A DNA stretch of 64,000 nucleotides from Singulisphaera acidiphila DSM 18658 (GTDB taxonomy: Bacteria > Planctomycetota > Planctomycetia > Isosphaerales > Isosphaeraceae): the NCBI RefSeq assembly GCF_000242455.2, contig NC_019892.1, positions 7,698,744 through 7,762,743 of the forward strand, written 5' to 3'. A program made the translations under genes and the position numbers. Positions 44,865 to 53,179 of the stretch are shown here, piece after piece. The notes under the pieces were generated by a model. It searched no databases. It saw only the letters and a program-made list of their open reading frames with translations, and was not told where the DNA came from. Positions within the stretch are counted from its first letter, which is position 1. Each line of letters starts with the position of its first letter.

Positions 44865-45486
44865 ACCCGAATTGTTACGAGATCTGAGGTTCTCTTGACC
44901 GGGCGGTTTCCTCCAGGACTGCCCTTGGATTTTGGCTTTCTCTGTGACTTTTCGCATTCACCCGCGAGACCTGTTCGTTCCTACCAGGTCCAGCAGGGGA
45001 CAGTGGCTTGGCCCCCAATCGTTGCGAACTCGTAACCTCTTGACCTTCGGTTTCCTCCACCACCGAGGTCCCTCGAATCAGCCCCAGACTCTCCCTTCGA
45101 CGTCGAGGACGGCTCCTCCAAGGCAATCGCAATTGAGCAAATTAACAGGTGTATATATTTTTTGATATCGCCCGCCACGGCAATCCGCCCTGGTTTCCGG
45201 ATCAAACCCATTACTATCCCCCCTCCGTCGCCGTGAACGACTCCTCCAAGGCCGTTTCACTGAACATCTCCACTACTGAACATCACCTTAACATGTGAGT
45301 TGAACAGCAAACATCCTCGCCCCTCCCTGTTGCGATTGCGATTGGTAAGCATCGTAATCGTGCAAGAGGGCATGGATTATTTCAAGCTCGGAATGGTCTG
45401 ACAGCCGTAATATTCTAGCGAAGTGCAGTCTTGACAAACAAACACAGGCACTTTACCTTCTCCTTTTGTACGGTATCGTTTGCCTA
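44865..45486. other. Intergenic stretch in the island
   Basis: This region of about 620 bp lies between the IS3 remnant and the ISAzo13 left end. I see no supported gene. The sequence is mixed in composition with short AT-rich patches (for example around 45150-45165) and looks like degraded accessory DNA. Confidence 0.4.
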
Positions 45487-46689
45487 AGGGGCTGGCACCG
45501 AATAAGTTGACCGTTTTATGCTACAATCGGCTCACCTCCTTCCACTTCATAGACGGGGGGTGGGCTATGGAGTCCAAGTCCGATCACCGAGCCGTCCACG
45601 TCTGCCATTGTCCCGATTGCCAACGAGGTTGGCGAACCGACATCGTTGAGGAGCATCGGGCCATCAACCAACTGATTGCCATCCTCGACGAGAAGTGGCG
45701 GCGGTTGTTCGCCGGCTTCTGGGCGACAGTCTACGGCCGAGGAGGGATCGCACGGCTGGCGATCATCACAGGGTTGAGTCGAACGACGATCCGTCGAGGG
45801 CGGAGCGAATTCCTCCAACCGGAGAGCATTGATCCAACCCGCATTCGTAAGCCGGGCGGCGGTCGCAAGCGGATCGAAAAAAAAACGTCCCGACCTTGTC
45901 AAAGCCTTGGATCAATTACTCCAAGATGCGACCGCAGGCGATCCGATGACGGGCCTCAAGTGGACACATAAATCGACCCGGACGCTGTGTGCGGCCCTGC
46001 GACGTCGAGGGATCGCCGTCAGCCGAAAGCCTGTGGCTCGGTTGCTCCACCAGTACGACTACTCGTTGAGGACCAATCGCAAACGTCTGGCCGGGACCCA
46101 TCATCCTGATCGGGATCGACAGTTCCGCTACTTGACCCGCATCCGTCGCTGGTATCTCACGCACGGGCTGCCGGTCATCAGCGTGGATGCCAAGAAGAAA
46201 GAACTGGTCGGCAACTTCAAGAATCCGGGCCGGTGCTGGCGGAAGACCCACCGGGATGTGCTGGATCACGACTTCGCCAAGGACGCCTCGGGGCGAGGCA
46301 TCCCCTATGGGATCTACGATGTGGGTCGCAACGCCGGGTATGTGGTCATCGGCACGTCGCACGAAACAGCCGCCTTCGCTGTCGCCGCCATCCGCCGGTG
46401 GTGGCGGGCCGTGGGACAAGCGGCCTACCCCGCCGCTCGACGGTTGCTCATTGAGTCGGATTGTGGCGGAGCCAATGGCAACCGGAGGCTCGCTTGGAAG
46501 GCCGCCCTTCAAGGCTTCGCCGACGAGTTCCAGTTGATCATCACCGTGACGCACTACCCACCGGGGACCTCGAAATGGAACCTGATCGAGCACCGGATGT
46601 TCAGCCTGATCAGCGAGAATTGGGCCGGTGAGCCGTTGGTCAACTACGAGACGATGTTGAAGTATATTCGGAGGACACGGTCAGCGACG

Positions 46690-47985
46690 CAGGGCTAGCG
46701 CGCATTTATAGGTAGTTTTGGCGACCTGTAGGGCTTGCGCCCGGGCCGATATTTTTGTAAATCATTCTCCATGCTTACTCCCCGGCTGGTTATGCATGGA
46801 GAGCGAACGATGGCGGATCCACGACGCGTCGACCTGGATGAGATCGTACTCCACTTCCACGAGTTGGAGGACCCCCGCTCCTCGATCAATCTCCAGCATC
46901 CCCTGACCAGCGTCATTGCGATCGCCTTGATGGCTATCCTGGCCGGCGCCGCCGGCCCGACCGCGATCGCCAGGTGGGCTGTCATGAAGGAGGCGTTCCT
47001 CGTCAGAGTCCTGGACTTGCCCAACGGCATCCCACGCAAGGACGTCTTCCGTCGTGTCCTCATGGCGCTGAAGCCCGATGCCTTCCAGTCATGCTTCGCC
47101 GGATGGCTGCGGTCCTTGCGGGCGACAGCGGAAGCGGAGACCGGAATCGAGCAGCCGGTCCTGGCCGTGGACGGTAAGACGGCGAGGCGGAGCCACGACC
47201 GCAAGAACGGCCTGGGGGCCCTGCATTCCGTGAGCGTCTGGGCGAGCGAGTACGGCCTGTCGCTGGGCCAGGTGGCCTGCGCCGAGAAGTCAAACGAGAT
47301 CACGGCCATCCCCGAGCTCTTGAGGCAGGTCGACATCGAGGGGGCCATCATCACGATCGACGCGATGGGGACGCAGAAGGCCATCGCCGAGCGAATCGTC
47401 GAGGGGAAGGCGGATTACGTCCTGGCCTTGAAAGGGAACCAGGGGACGATGCATCAGGTGGTCATCAACCACATCCTGGAGCAGTGGGAGGACGACTTCG
47501 CGGGTGTGGATGCCGGCCGGCATCAGACCGTGGAGTCGGGGCATGGCCGTCGGGAGACGCGGACCTACATTCAACTGCCCGTGCCCCAAGACCTACCGGG
47601 GCTCAGGTCGTGGAACGGGCTGAAATCGATCGGTATTGCGGTCTCCGAATCGGTCCGCGACGGCAAGGTGACGGACGAGGTCCGCTACTACATCAGCAGC
47701 CTGGCGATTGATGTGCAGCGATTCGCCCGCGCCGTTCGGTCGCACTGGGGCATTGAAAACGGCTGCCACTGGACTCTGGATGTGACCTATCGCGAGGACG
47801 AATCGCGGATCCGCGAGAAGTGCCTCCGAGAGAACATGGCGTGGCTGAATCGCCTCAGCCTCTCGCTGTTGAAGCAACATCCCGGCCGCGAGAGCGTAGC
47901 CATGAAGCGGCGGAGTTGCGGCTGGAGTGAGGAGTTCCTGTTGCAAGTCATTGTCGGATCAACGAATTAGTGTGCGCTGGCCCTG
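46690..47985 (+). mobile_element. ISAs1-family insertion sequence with 10-bp target duplication
   Basis: The element is 1,296 bp. Its ends are inverted repeats CAGGGCTAGCGCGCA (46690) and, from the other side, CAGGGCCAGCGCACA (47985). The direct repeat GTCAGCGACG occurs at 46680-46689 and 47986-47995, a 10-bp target duplication as usual for ISAs1. It sits inside the ISAzo13 transposase gene. Ends and transposase are undamaged, so it is younger than its host element. Confidence 0.93.
46810..47970 (+). CDS. ISAs1-family transposase
   Basis: This 386-residue transposase begins MADPRRVDLDEIVLHFHELEDPRS. The N-terminal associated domain (LMAILAGAAGPTAIARWAVMKEAFL, PRKDVFRRVLMAL) is followed by the catalytic part: VLAVDGKTARRSHD (first Asp), GAIITIDAMGTQKAIAERIVEGKADYVLALKGNQGT (second Asp), and RAVRSHWGIENGCHWTLDVTYREDESRIRE (Glu). 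These are standard ISAs1 (H-repeat-like) motifs. No stop or frameshift is present. Confidence 0.93.
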   Translation: MADPRRVDLDEIVLHFHELEDPRSSINLQHPLTSVIAIALMAILAGAAGPTAIARWAVMKEAFLVRVLDLPNGIPRKDVFRRVLMALKPDAFQSCFAGWLRSLRATAEAETGIEQPVLAVDGKTARRSHDRKNGLGALHSVSVWASEYGLSLGQVACAEKSNEITAIPELLRQVDIEGAIITIDAMGTQKAIAERIVEGKADYVLALKGNQGTMHQVVINHILEQWEDDFAGVDAGRHQTVESGHGRRETRTYIQLPVPQDLPGLRSWNGLKSIGIAVSESVRDGKVTDEVRYYISSLAIDVQRFARAVRSHWGIENGCHWTLDVTYREDESRIREKCLRENMAWLNRLSLSLLKQHPGRESVAMKRRSCGWSEEFLLQVIVGSTN

Positions 47986-48435
47986 GTCAGCGACGGGGTT
48001 CCATTGTCGTGCTTGCCTGGATCGGACCGCATACAAAAAGGGGGTGAAGGTAACCCGTGAGGAAAGGGCGGCGATCCGATTGAAACCCCGCTCTGTACTA
48101 CCCCAATGGAACTACACAATCTGGCCTCACAGGGCTGACCGCAAATGAACAACTTATTTGGTGCCGGCCCCTAACCCCCTCACAACTCGAAGAGTTCCGC
48201 ACCTCAAGCTAGAGTTCCCCTTCATTTTCACACTCAAAGACCATCATTATCAGTCGGTGTCTAAAAACACGGCCAGTTCACAATAAATTGCCCAGTTCCT
48301 AGGAAAGCCTCCTACCAAAGCACCTCTTGAGGTTTAATCTTCGTCGTCCAAGACGAGGAAAACGCTATATTTTCAGGCATCCATTACGCAGTCCGAAGCA
48401 GTATCACCTTGCTTTTCGCTTCGCTTATCATCGCT

Positions 48436-49011
48436 ATGCCAGATCATCCAGCACAGGCTTTGGTCACTGGAATCAGTGTCAACGGCGCGAATCCGTACAT
48501 GCGGCCGTTACCATTAGGAGCACCCGTCGGACTTCCAGTCATCGATAACTGTCAGGACCTAATTTCATCTGTTAAATGGGAGTTGAAACTCGACCCTTGT
48601 GGCGATGATTGGGAGACCGGCCTGGAAGCGAACCCAGGCGTCGTCTTTGTGCTCGACAATGGATGGCGACGGACTCTTCAAGCTCGGGCTATTGTCGCAT
48701 ATGTACACTTCAGTGTAGACAATGATCCTCCTGCGCATGCGCCAACCGTCCATCTGAAAACAATAGACCAACTACCTGCTAACAGTGTTGACTGGGACAA
48801 CGCAACTTGAAACAAGAATGTGATGAATGTCTCAGTACTAACCGCACTGCGGGTTCAGCTCGTGTGCGGCGGACTGCCAGCACCCGGTTGGCCGTATGAG
48901 ATTTGCGAAAAAGTCACATACATAATTACTGCCGGAACTCCACAAAAATTCGACGGCGGCTTGCCCGAAAACTTAAGCACAAATACAAATAATCATTTTC
49001 AGAATATTTAG
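48436..49011 (+). pseudogene. Unrecognised gene with in-frame TGA
   Basis: From ATG 48436 the frame reads MPDHPAQALVTGISVNGANPYMRPL and passes NPGVVFVLDNGWRRTLQARAIVAYVHFSV to a TGA at 48808-48810. It then continues in the same frame with MNVSVLTALRVQLVCGGLPAPGWPYEICEKVTYIITAGTPQKFDGG to a TAG at 49011. The composition is protein-like on both sides of the TGA, so this is probably one gene of about 190 codons with a nonsense mutation, though two small genes are possible. GC content is lower than in the core genes, as for recently acquired DNA. I recognise no family. Confidence 0.45.
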
Positions 49012-49125
49012 AATAATTATTTGTTAATGATTTCGGATACAAAATGACAGTTTTGGGATATCAGCAATTTGCCGAATAGTGTTTACCTGCAGCACAAACA
49101 GACAATTAGAACAAGACAAACTGAT

Positions 49126-49153
49126 AAATTTAAATATAAAAATATTTAAATTT
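49126..49153. repeat. AT-only inverted repeat
   Basis: AAATTTAAATAT and its complement ATATTTAAATTT are separated by AAAA, all in a very AT-rich stretch (about 49000-49190), 100 bp before the next gene. It could be a promoter or nucleoid-protein site or a remnant element end. Confidence 0.6.
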
Positions 49154-49252
49154 CGCTTATTTACTTAACAGCAACACAAGCCAAGACCGGCCCTGTCAGC
49201 TACAAGGTCGAGATTACAAAGAACTGAGAGTTTTGAACGAATAGGAGGTCAC

Positions 49253-50011
49253 ATGACTTTGCGATTATTGGCTGTCGCCGTGCTATTGTCTGGGATGGTT
49301 TTCTCAGGCAAGACATTGAGAGAGATTGTCGCTCAATCTCCTACGCTTCCGGTCCAGAAGCCTAGCAAAACGTCTCCCGCTCCAAAGGCTACTACATTCA
49401 AGTTTCGTTCTAAAACAAGCCAGGCGGAAGTGGCAAGATTGCGGGCCGAATACGCAAAACATGGCCCCCCTTCTCCTGCCGAGGTTGCGAAACGCAATGC
49501 GATTCAAAGCCAGCAAGTTAAGGAAGCCCTGTCACTGGCAAAGGTCGATCGTTATCCGATCTTCCATGCTGGTGGCTCTGGCATGCAAACGAACGTTGCG
49601 GCCGTTGCACGCGTTGAGAACAGGGGTACCAAGATCGTTCCGGACGCCAACGCTGAGGGCGAGTTGTTGGCGGTTCAGAAAGACTTTGCAGCCGCTATGA
49701 CGAAAGGCGATCCCCAGCCTCCTAATCGTACCGATCACTTCCGCTGGCTCAACAATTCGGAAGCCTTTAAGCAAGACAACGGTCGAGTGATCGGTTGGTA
49801 CGGGGCCGTGGTCGATACCAAGCGGACTCCTGAGGGGAGTTGGCTGATACAGATTGTGATCCGACCGTGGATCCAACATACTAGTCGAGGCATTCTGATT
49901 GATAAGGTACTCGAGACCTATGAGTTCTCGAACGGTCAGATCAAATTGATCGAGTCAGATGCTCATCTCGTGCACGACCAGAGCCAACAGGTCTACCTCA
50001 TCACATACTGA
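49253..50011 (+). CDS. Exported protein of unknown function in the island
   Basis: The 252-residue protein starts MTLRLLAVAVLLSGMVFSGKTLREIVAQ, a signal peptide, after a GGAGGT site. A Lys/Pro/Ser-rich segment follows, then a helical charged part (SQAEVARLRAEYAKHGPPSPAEVAKRNAIQSQQVKEALS). The C-terminal beta-rich domain includes FRWLNNSEAFKQDNGRVIGWYGAVVDTK, GSWLIQIVIRPWIQHTSRGILIDKVLETYEF and HDQSQQVYLITY. I do not know the family. The gene looks intact but has lower GC and different codon use from the core genes, consistent with acquisition. It sits between the interrupted ORF and an IS200/IS605 end. Confidence 0.7.
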   Translation: MTLRLLAVAVLLSGMVFSGKTLREIVAQSPTLPVQKPSKTSPAPKATTFKFRSKTSQAEVARLRAEYAKHGPPSPAEVAKRNAIQSQQVKEALSLAKVDRYPIFHAGGSGMQTNVAAVARVENRGTKIVPDANAEGELLAVQKDFAAAMTKGDPQPPNRTDHFRWLNNSEAFKQDNGRVIGWYGAVVDTKRTPEGSWLIQIVIRPWIQHTSRGILIDKVLETYEFSNGQIKLIESDAHLVHDQSQQVYLITY

Positions 50012-50014
50012 ACA

Positions 50015-50037
50015 CCCGCCGCCTGGAAGGCGGTGGG
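50015..50037. repeat. IS200/IS605-type terminal hairpin
   Basis: CCCGCCGCCT and AGGCGGTGGG form a 10-bp stem (one G-U pair) with a GGA loop, followed by GTTCGA. Subterminal hairpins of this look mark IS200/IS605 ends. It lies 33 bases beyond the stop of the tnpA remnant and only a few bases after the preceding gene. Confidence 0.65.
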
Positions 50038-50069
50038 TTCGACAGTCGGCTGGAAGCCCGGCTAAACGG

Positions 50070-50509
50070 TTACTCTAACTCGCTGACCTGAAAGACGTCG
50101 TCGCCTTTCGCCATTTCCTGCGTCCGGATGTACTCCATGATGGCCTCGTCGGTGACGTTCCCCGAACTCGCCACAAAGTAACCCCGAGCTCACAGGTACC
50201 GACCTCAGTACAACCTCTTGAGGTGGCTATACTCCTGCAGCAGCCGTCGTGAACTCTTCCCCATTGATCCGCTGCATCAGGTAACTCGCCGACATGTGCG
50301 GTGGACAGGAGACAAACAGGTGAACGTGGTCGCTGCTGACATGCCCCTTGAAAATGTCGGCCTCCGACTCCGCACAGATCGTCCGAACGATCTGACAGAG
50401 TCGGAGGCCGACATCACCTCTCAGCAACTTCTTGCGATACGTTGGTGATCCACACCAGGTGGAACTTGATGTCAAACCGGTGTGGGTGGTCCTTTCGGTA
50501 GTGCTCCAT
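50070..50509 (-). pseudogene. IS200/IS605 TnpA transposase remnant
   Basis: Read in the minus strand it gives MEHYRKDHPHRFDIKFHLVWIT, then KKLLRGDVGLRLCQIVRTICAESEADIFKGHVSSDHVHLFVSCPPHMSASYLMQRING (with the HVH metal motif of HUH transposases). The end reads SSRRLLQEYSHLKRLY-GRYL-ARGYFVASSGNVTDEAIMEYIRTQE. Two frameshifts (near 50445 and 50265) and two TGA codons, both where the family has Trp (LYWGRYLWARGYF), kill it. The other element end is suggested by CCTAAAGGCGAGGGATTCTA around 50535-50555. No TnpB is present. Confidence 0.85.
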
Positions 50510-50595
50510 CCCGAGAGCCTACTAGAAGCGGTCACCTAAAGGCGAGGGATTCTAGATCATGCAAATATACATTAAATAATAAATTTTGGTTTGGT

Positions 50596-50660
50596 CCGGA
50601 ATCAGAAAGGGGGGCAGGGGCCGACAGGATTATCGGCTCCTGCCCCCCTTTCCATTCCGG
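50596..50660. repeat. Large near-perfect inverted repeat
   Basis: GAAAGGGGGGCAGGGGCCGA (50605-50624) and its complement (50633-50652, one mismatch) form a 20-bp stem with an 8-base loop. An outer CCGGAAT/ATTCCGG arm extends it. It lies alone between IS200 and IS66 remnants and could be a MITE-like palindrome or an IS-derived terminator. Confidence 0.75.
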
Positions 50661-50832
50661 GGCAAAGAGAGGATCACCGTAAGTACTGTGAACAGCATCT
50701 TCAAGGAGGTTCGTAGGCATGGAATAATGTTCGGAACACCGTCTTGACGCAAATGACAGGCTTGAAGCCACCATCGGCCCCGATTTTGTCGAGGACGGCT
50801 CCGAAGTCGAGATTCGGCCGACGTTTAGTCTT

Positions 50833-51018
50833 TTACGACTTCGCTTGCCAGCTGTCGGGCAGCAGTTCTTCGATCCGCCACGTCGAATGCGTGCTGATTC
50901 GCTCAAGCATATCGCACAAAGTAGGCTTGGGGGTCGATCCCAAGATCCTTGCAGGTCGTGCAGAGACTCATCAGCGAGGCCGCCGTCTGGCCCCCTTTGC
51001 CACTGCCGGCGAACAACC
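50833..51018 (-). pseudogene. IS66-family TnpC 3' fragment
   Basis: The minus strand reads LFAGSGKGGQTAASLMSLCTTCKDLGIDPQAYF and, after a frameshift near 50905, DMLERISTHSTWRIEELLPDSWQAKS with a stop at 50833-50835. This is the C-terminus of IS66 TnpC (usual form LFAGSDRGGxTAAVLMSLxxTCKxLGxxP...LPDRWQ). The fragment abuts, and appears to have truncated, the second copy of the membrane-protein gene. Confidence 0.78.
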
Positions 51019-51312
51019 AAGATCCAAGTCGGCCTCTGCCCGCGCCATCGAACCCGACGACTCCGCGTGCTCGCATCGGCTTGGGTCGCGATCCTGGTTG
51101 GAATTGCCATGATGGTGGTCGGACCTGCCTGGATCAAATCCGACTGGTTCCTGCTCATCTTCTTGATCGGTTCGATTATGATCCTCTCAGGAACCATCGG
51201 TGGAATCGTGGGATCCCAGGTTGTCTCCACCAAGTCCATCGATAAACAGTACGTCTGGCTCGCGAAGGTGAATCCCGAGTATCTCGAGATGCTTCCGGCC
51301 TGGCTTGATTAA
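51019..51312 (+). pseudogene. Membrane protein gene, 5'-truncated (copy 2)
   Basis: This is the C-terminal part of the gene at 43.9 kb: KIQVGLCPRHRTRRLRVLASAWVAILVGIAMMVVGPAWIKSDW... to AWLD and TAA. It keeps the Trp codon (TGG, 51082-51084) that is TGA in copy 1 but has lost its N-terminal half to an IS66 fragment. Between them the two damaged copies still hold the whole original sequence. Confidence 0.82.
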
Positions 51313-51398
51313 GCGTTTTACGACGAGAGACTCTAGCGGTTCGTTGGGAATGCTCGGCGGGATCCCTCCGCTTCAAAAACTCTTAGCCTCGATTTTCA
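51019..51398 (+). repeat. Long direct repeat, right copy
   Basis: Right-hand copy of the ~370-bp repeat at 44187-44562, including the shared non-coding tail (GGTTCGTTGGGAATGCTCGG onward). It ends about 125 bp before the TolC-type gene. Confidence 0.85.
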
Positions 51399-51523
51399 CC
51401 TACCCATCTTGCGCCGCTTCTGCCGATAACACTTCTCGTGCTGGCCAAAGGAAGGGTCAGTATCCCTCGGGATCGAGGGACCAAGGATGCGTCAGTGAAG
51501 GCTTGACCCCAGGATGGTGGTAC

Positions 51524-52843
51524 ATGCTGGCTCCCCATCGCCTCATCCTGCTCGCCACCGGCGCGGGCCTGATCGCCTGCGCGGCAACGACAAGGGCTCA
51601 GGACGCGCTCCTCCCGGGGCCGCATCGTCTCACCCCACCGCAAGTGGTTTATCACCTGACCTTGGAAGATGCCAAGCAGCGGGCGATCACCACCAACAAA
51701 GGTCTCGAGCTTGCCAACCTGGGCATTCAAGCGAATCGGGAGGCGACCGCCGCAGCCAGGGCGGATTACCTGCCCAAGCTCCTTGGCAACGTCAACTACT
51801 TCCACTTCAACTCCAACCTCGGCGTCGTCCAGACCATCCGCACCGGGCGACTCGGCATCTTGCCCGTCGGCAGCCGGTCGATTGCCGTCAACGCCGTCAA
51901 CCAGGACAGCAGCCTGGCCGCAATCACCCTGGCCCAGCCGATCACGAAGCTGATTGCGATCAACGCGGCTGTCAAGATCGCCAAGGCCGATGAGCAGATC
52001 GGTCAGGCCCAGTTGGCCAAAGGAACTCGGGACTTGCTATCCGGCGTCGCCCAGGCGTTCTACGGCCTGCACGGGGCCCAACGCATCGAGACCGCCCTCA
52101 GGCTCCAGGTGGGATATGCTCAGCAACTCGCTCAGGCGAACCCGGCTCCCGAGATTCGCGTGGCGGCGATCGAGGCGAAGCAGGCCTTGAACCAGGTGCA
52201 TGGCCAGGCGGTCGACATTGCCGAGCAACTCAACAACCTGATCGGGCTTCCCGCCGGCACCGTGCTCGTTCTCGAGGAGCCGATGCCCCCCGCCCCTCCC
52301 GTCCATTCGGCGGACGAGGCCGCCAGCCGTGCCCTGGCCTGTAATCCGCAGGTTCAGGAGGCGATGGCCTCATCCCAGAAGGCGGCCGCGGCGCTTCAGG
52401 TGGCCCGGTCCGAATTCCTGCCGGACGTCAACATCTTCGGATCCTACTTCAACCAGACCGCCGCCCCCATCATCCAGCCCAACTTCGGGGCGTTCGGGAT
52501 CTCGGCCTCCTACACGTTCGTCGACTGGGGCAAGCGGCGGCACATCAAGTACCAGCGTGAGTTCCAGACCGCCCAGGCCCAGAGGAACGTCCAGGCGACC
52601 ATCGACAAGGTCGTGCTCGAGGCGCGCCAGGCTTACGGCAACTTCGAGCAAACCAACGAGGCATTGGCACTCGCCTCCGAGCTCGTTCAGGCGCGAAGAG
52701 ATGCCGAGGGCGCAACGAAGTCCCCGCTTGCAATCCAGACCGCGAAGGCCGCCACGGCCAAGGCGGAGTTGGAGCAACTCCACGCCGAGGCAGACTACCG
52801 AGTGGCTCATGCCAAACTCATGGAAGTGATCGGCCTGCTTTAA
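51524..52843 (+). CDS. TolC-family outer-membrane efflux protein
   Basis: This 439-residue protein starts MLAPHRLILLATGAGLIACAATTRAQ, a signal peptide. Earlier in-frame starts fall in the repeat and were rejected. The two half-repeats of the family are visible (YHLTLEDAKQRAITTNKGLELANLGIQANREATAAARADYLPKLLGNVNYF, and ASRALACNPQVQEAMASSQKAAAALQVARSEFLPDVNIFGSYFNQ), with long helices and short beta parts (FGISASYTFVDWGKR). It would form the outer-membrane/periplasm channel of a tripartite exporter. No adaptor or inner-membrane pump gene lies beside it in the window, so its partners must be encoded elsewhere. Confidence 0.9.
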   Translation: MLAPHRLILLATGAGLIACAATTRAQDALLPGPHRLTPPQVVYHLTLEDAKQRAITTNKGLELANLGIQANREATAAARADYLPKLLGNVNYFHFNSNLGVVQTIRTGRLGILPVGSRSIAVNAVNQDSSLAAITLAQPITKLIAINAAVKIAKADEQIGQAQLAKGTRDLLSGVAQAFYGLHGAQRIETALRLQVGYAQQLAQANPAPEIRVAAIEAKQALNQVHGQAVDIAEQLNNLIGLPAGTVLVLEEPMPPAPPVHSADEAASRALACNPQVQEAMASSQKAAAALQVARSEFLPDVNIFGSYFNQTAAPIIQPNFGAFGISASYTFVDWGKRRHIKYQREFQTAQAQRNVQATIDKVVLEARQAYGNFEQTNEALALASELVQARRDAEGATKSPLAIQTAKAATAKAELEQLHAEADYRVAHAKLMEVIGLL

Positions 52844-53179
52844 AGGCTGCGTGTGAAGCCAGTCCGACTCTTGGGCGTCCGGTCAAAACCGGTCCCAGGC
52901 GTCCGGCTGCCCCTCGTGAATTCATCAAATTCCCATTTGAATTCATCGCATCCCCAGAGGCTGATGCCTCTGGCTCTGGATGGTCGTCACATTAGGACCC
53001 GCCGAAGCCTGTCAGGTCGGATCCGTCTTCTCTGAAAAAGGAGAGACGTTTCGGCATCAGCCTGGGAAAACCGACTCACCTTGACGACTTGCACGATTTC
53101 CTGATGATGTCAAGTCATCACGGAGCATCTCCATCGACCTGGAAGAAGCTTGAAGGCCTCGAGCTTAAGGGGTGGTGAT
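52844..53179. other. Intergenic region with a small hairpin
   Basis: There is no gene here. CCAGAGGC-TGAT-GCCTCTGG at 52953-52972 can form an 8-bp hairpin about 110 bases after the TolC-type stop. The word GAATTCATC is repeated twice just upstream of it. Confidence 0.45.

Larger units (their letters stand above)
45567..48148 (+). pseudogene. ISAzo13-family transposase, frameshifted at poly-A and split
   Basis: The protein starts MESKSDHRAVHVCHCPDCQRG and runs to GGGRKRIEKK. A run of nine A (45877-45885) then puts the rest out of frame; with eight A it would read on as RPDLVKALDQLLQD. The DDE core is intact (VISVDAKKKELVGNF, RRLLIESDCGGANGNRR, HYPPGTSKWNLIEHRMF) until RRTRSAT, where the ISAs1 element is inserted. 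The tail GFHCRACLDRTAYKKGVKVTREERAA...LPQWNYTIWPHRADRK lies after the insert in the same frame and ends at 48148. Apart from the insert and the A-run, the reading frame is complete. Confidence 0.87.
45487..48172 (+). mobile_element. ISAzo13-family element interrupted by ISAs1
   Basis: The ends are inverted repeats: AGGGGCTGGCACCGAATAAG from 45487 and, read inward from 48172, AGGGGCCGGCACCAAATAAG. They enclose a transposase gene split by an ISAs1 element (46690-47985). Without that insert and one 10-bp target copy, the element would be about 1,380 bp. The target duplication of ISAzo13 itself could not be assigned. Confidence 0.85.

Noticed and set aside
44865-45486. Two similar Arg-rich minus-strand frames (MRLPWRSR.., MKRPWRSR..)
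   Set aside because: The similarity comes from a short repeated DNA word (CTCCTCCAAGGC-like). No start sites or protein-like features support genes.
48243-48302. GGCCAGTTC words resembling the tandem repeat at 17-56
   Set aside because: Only about ten bases match, in different surroundings; not enough to claim a shared element end.
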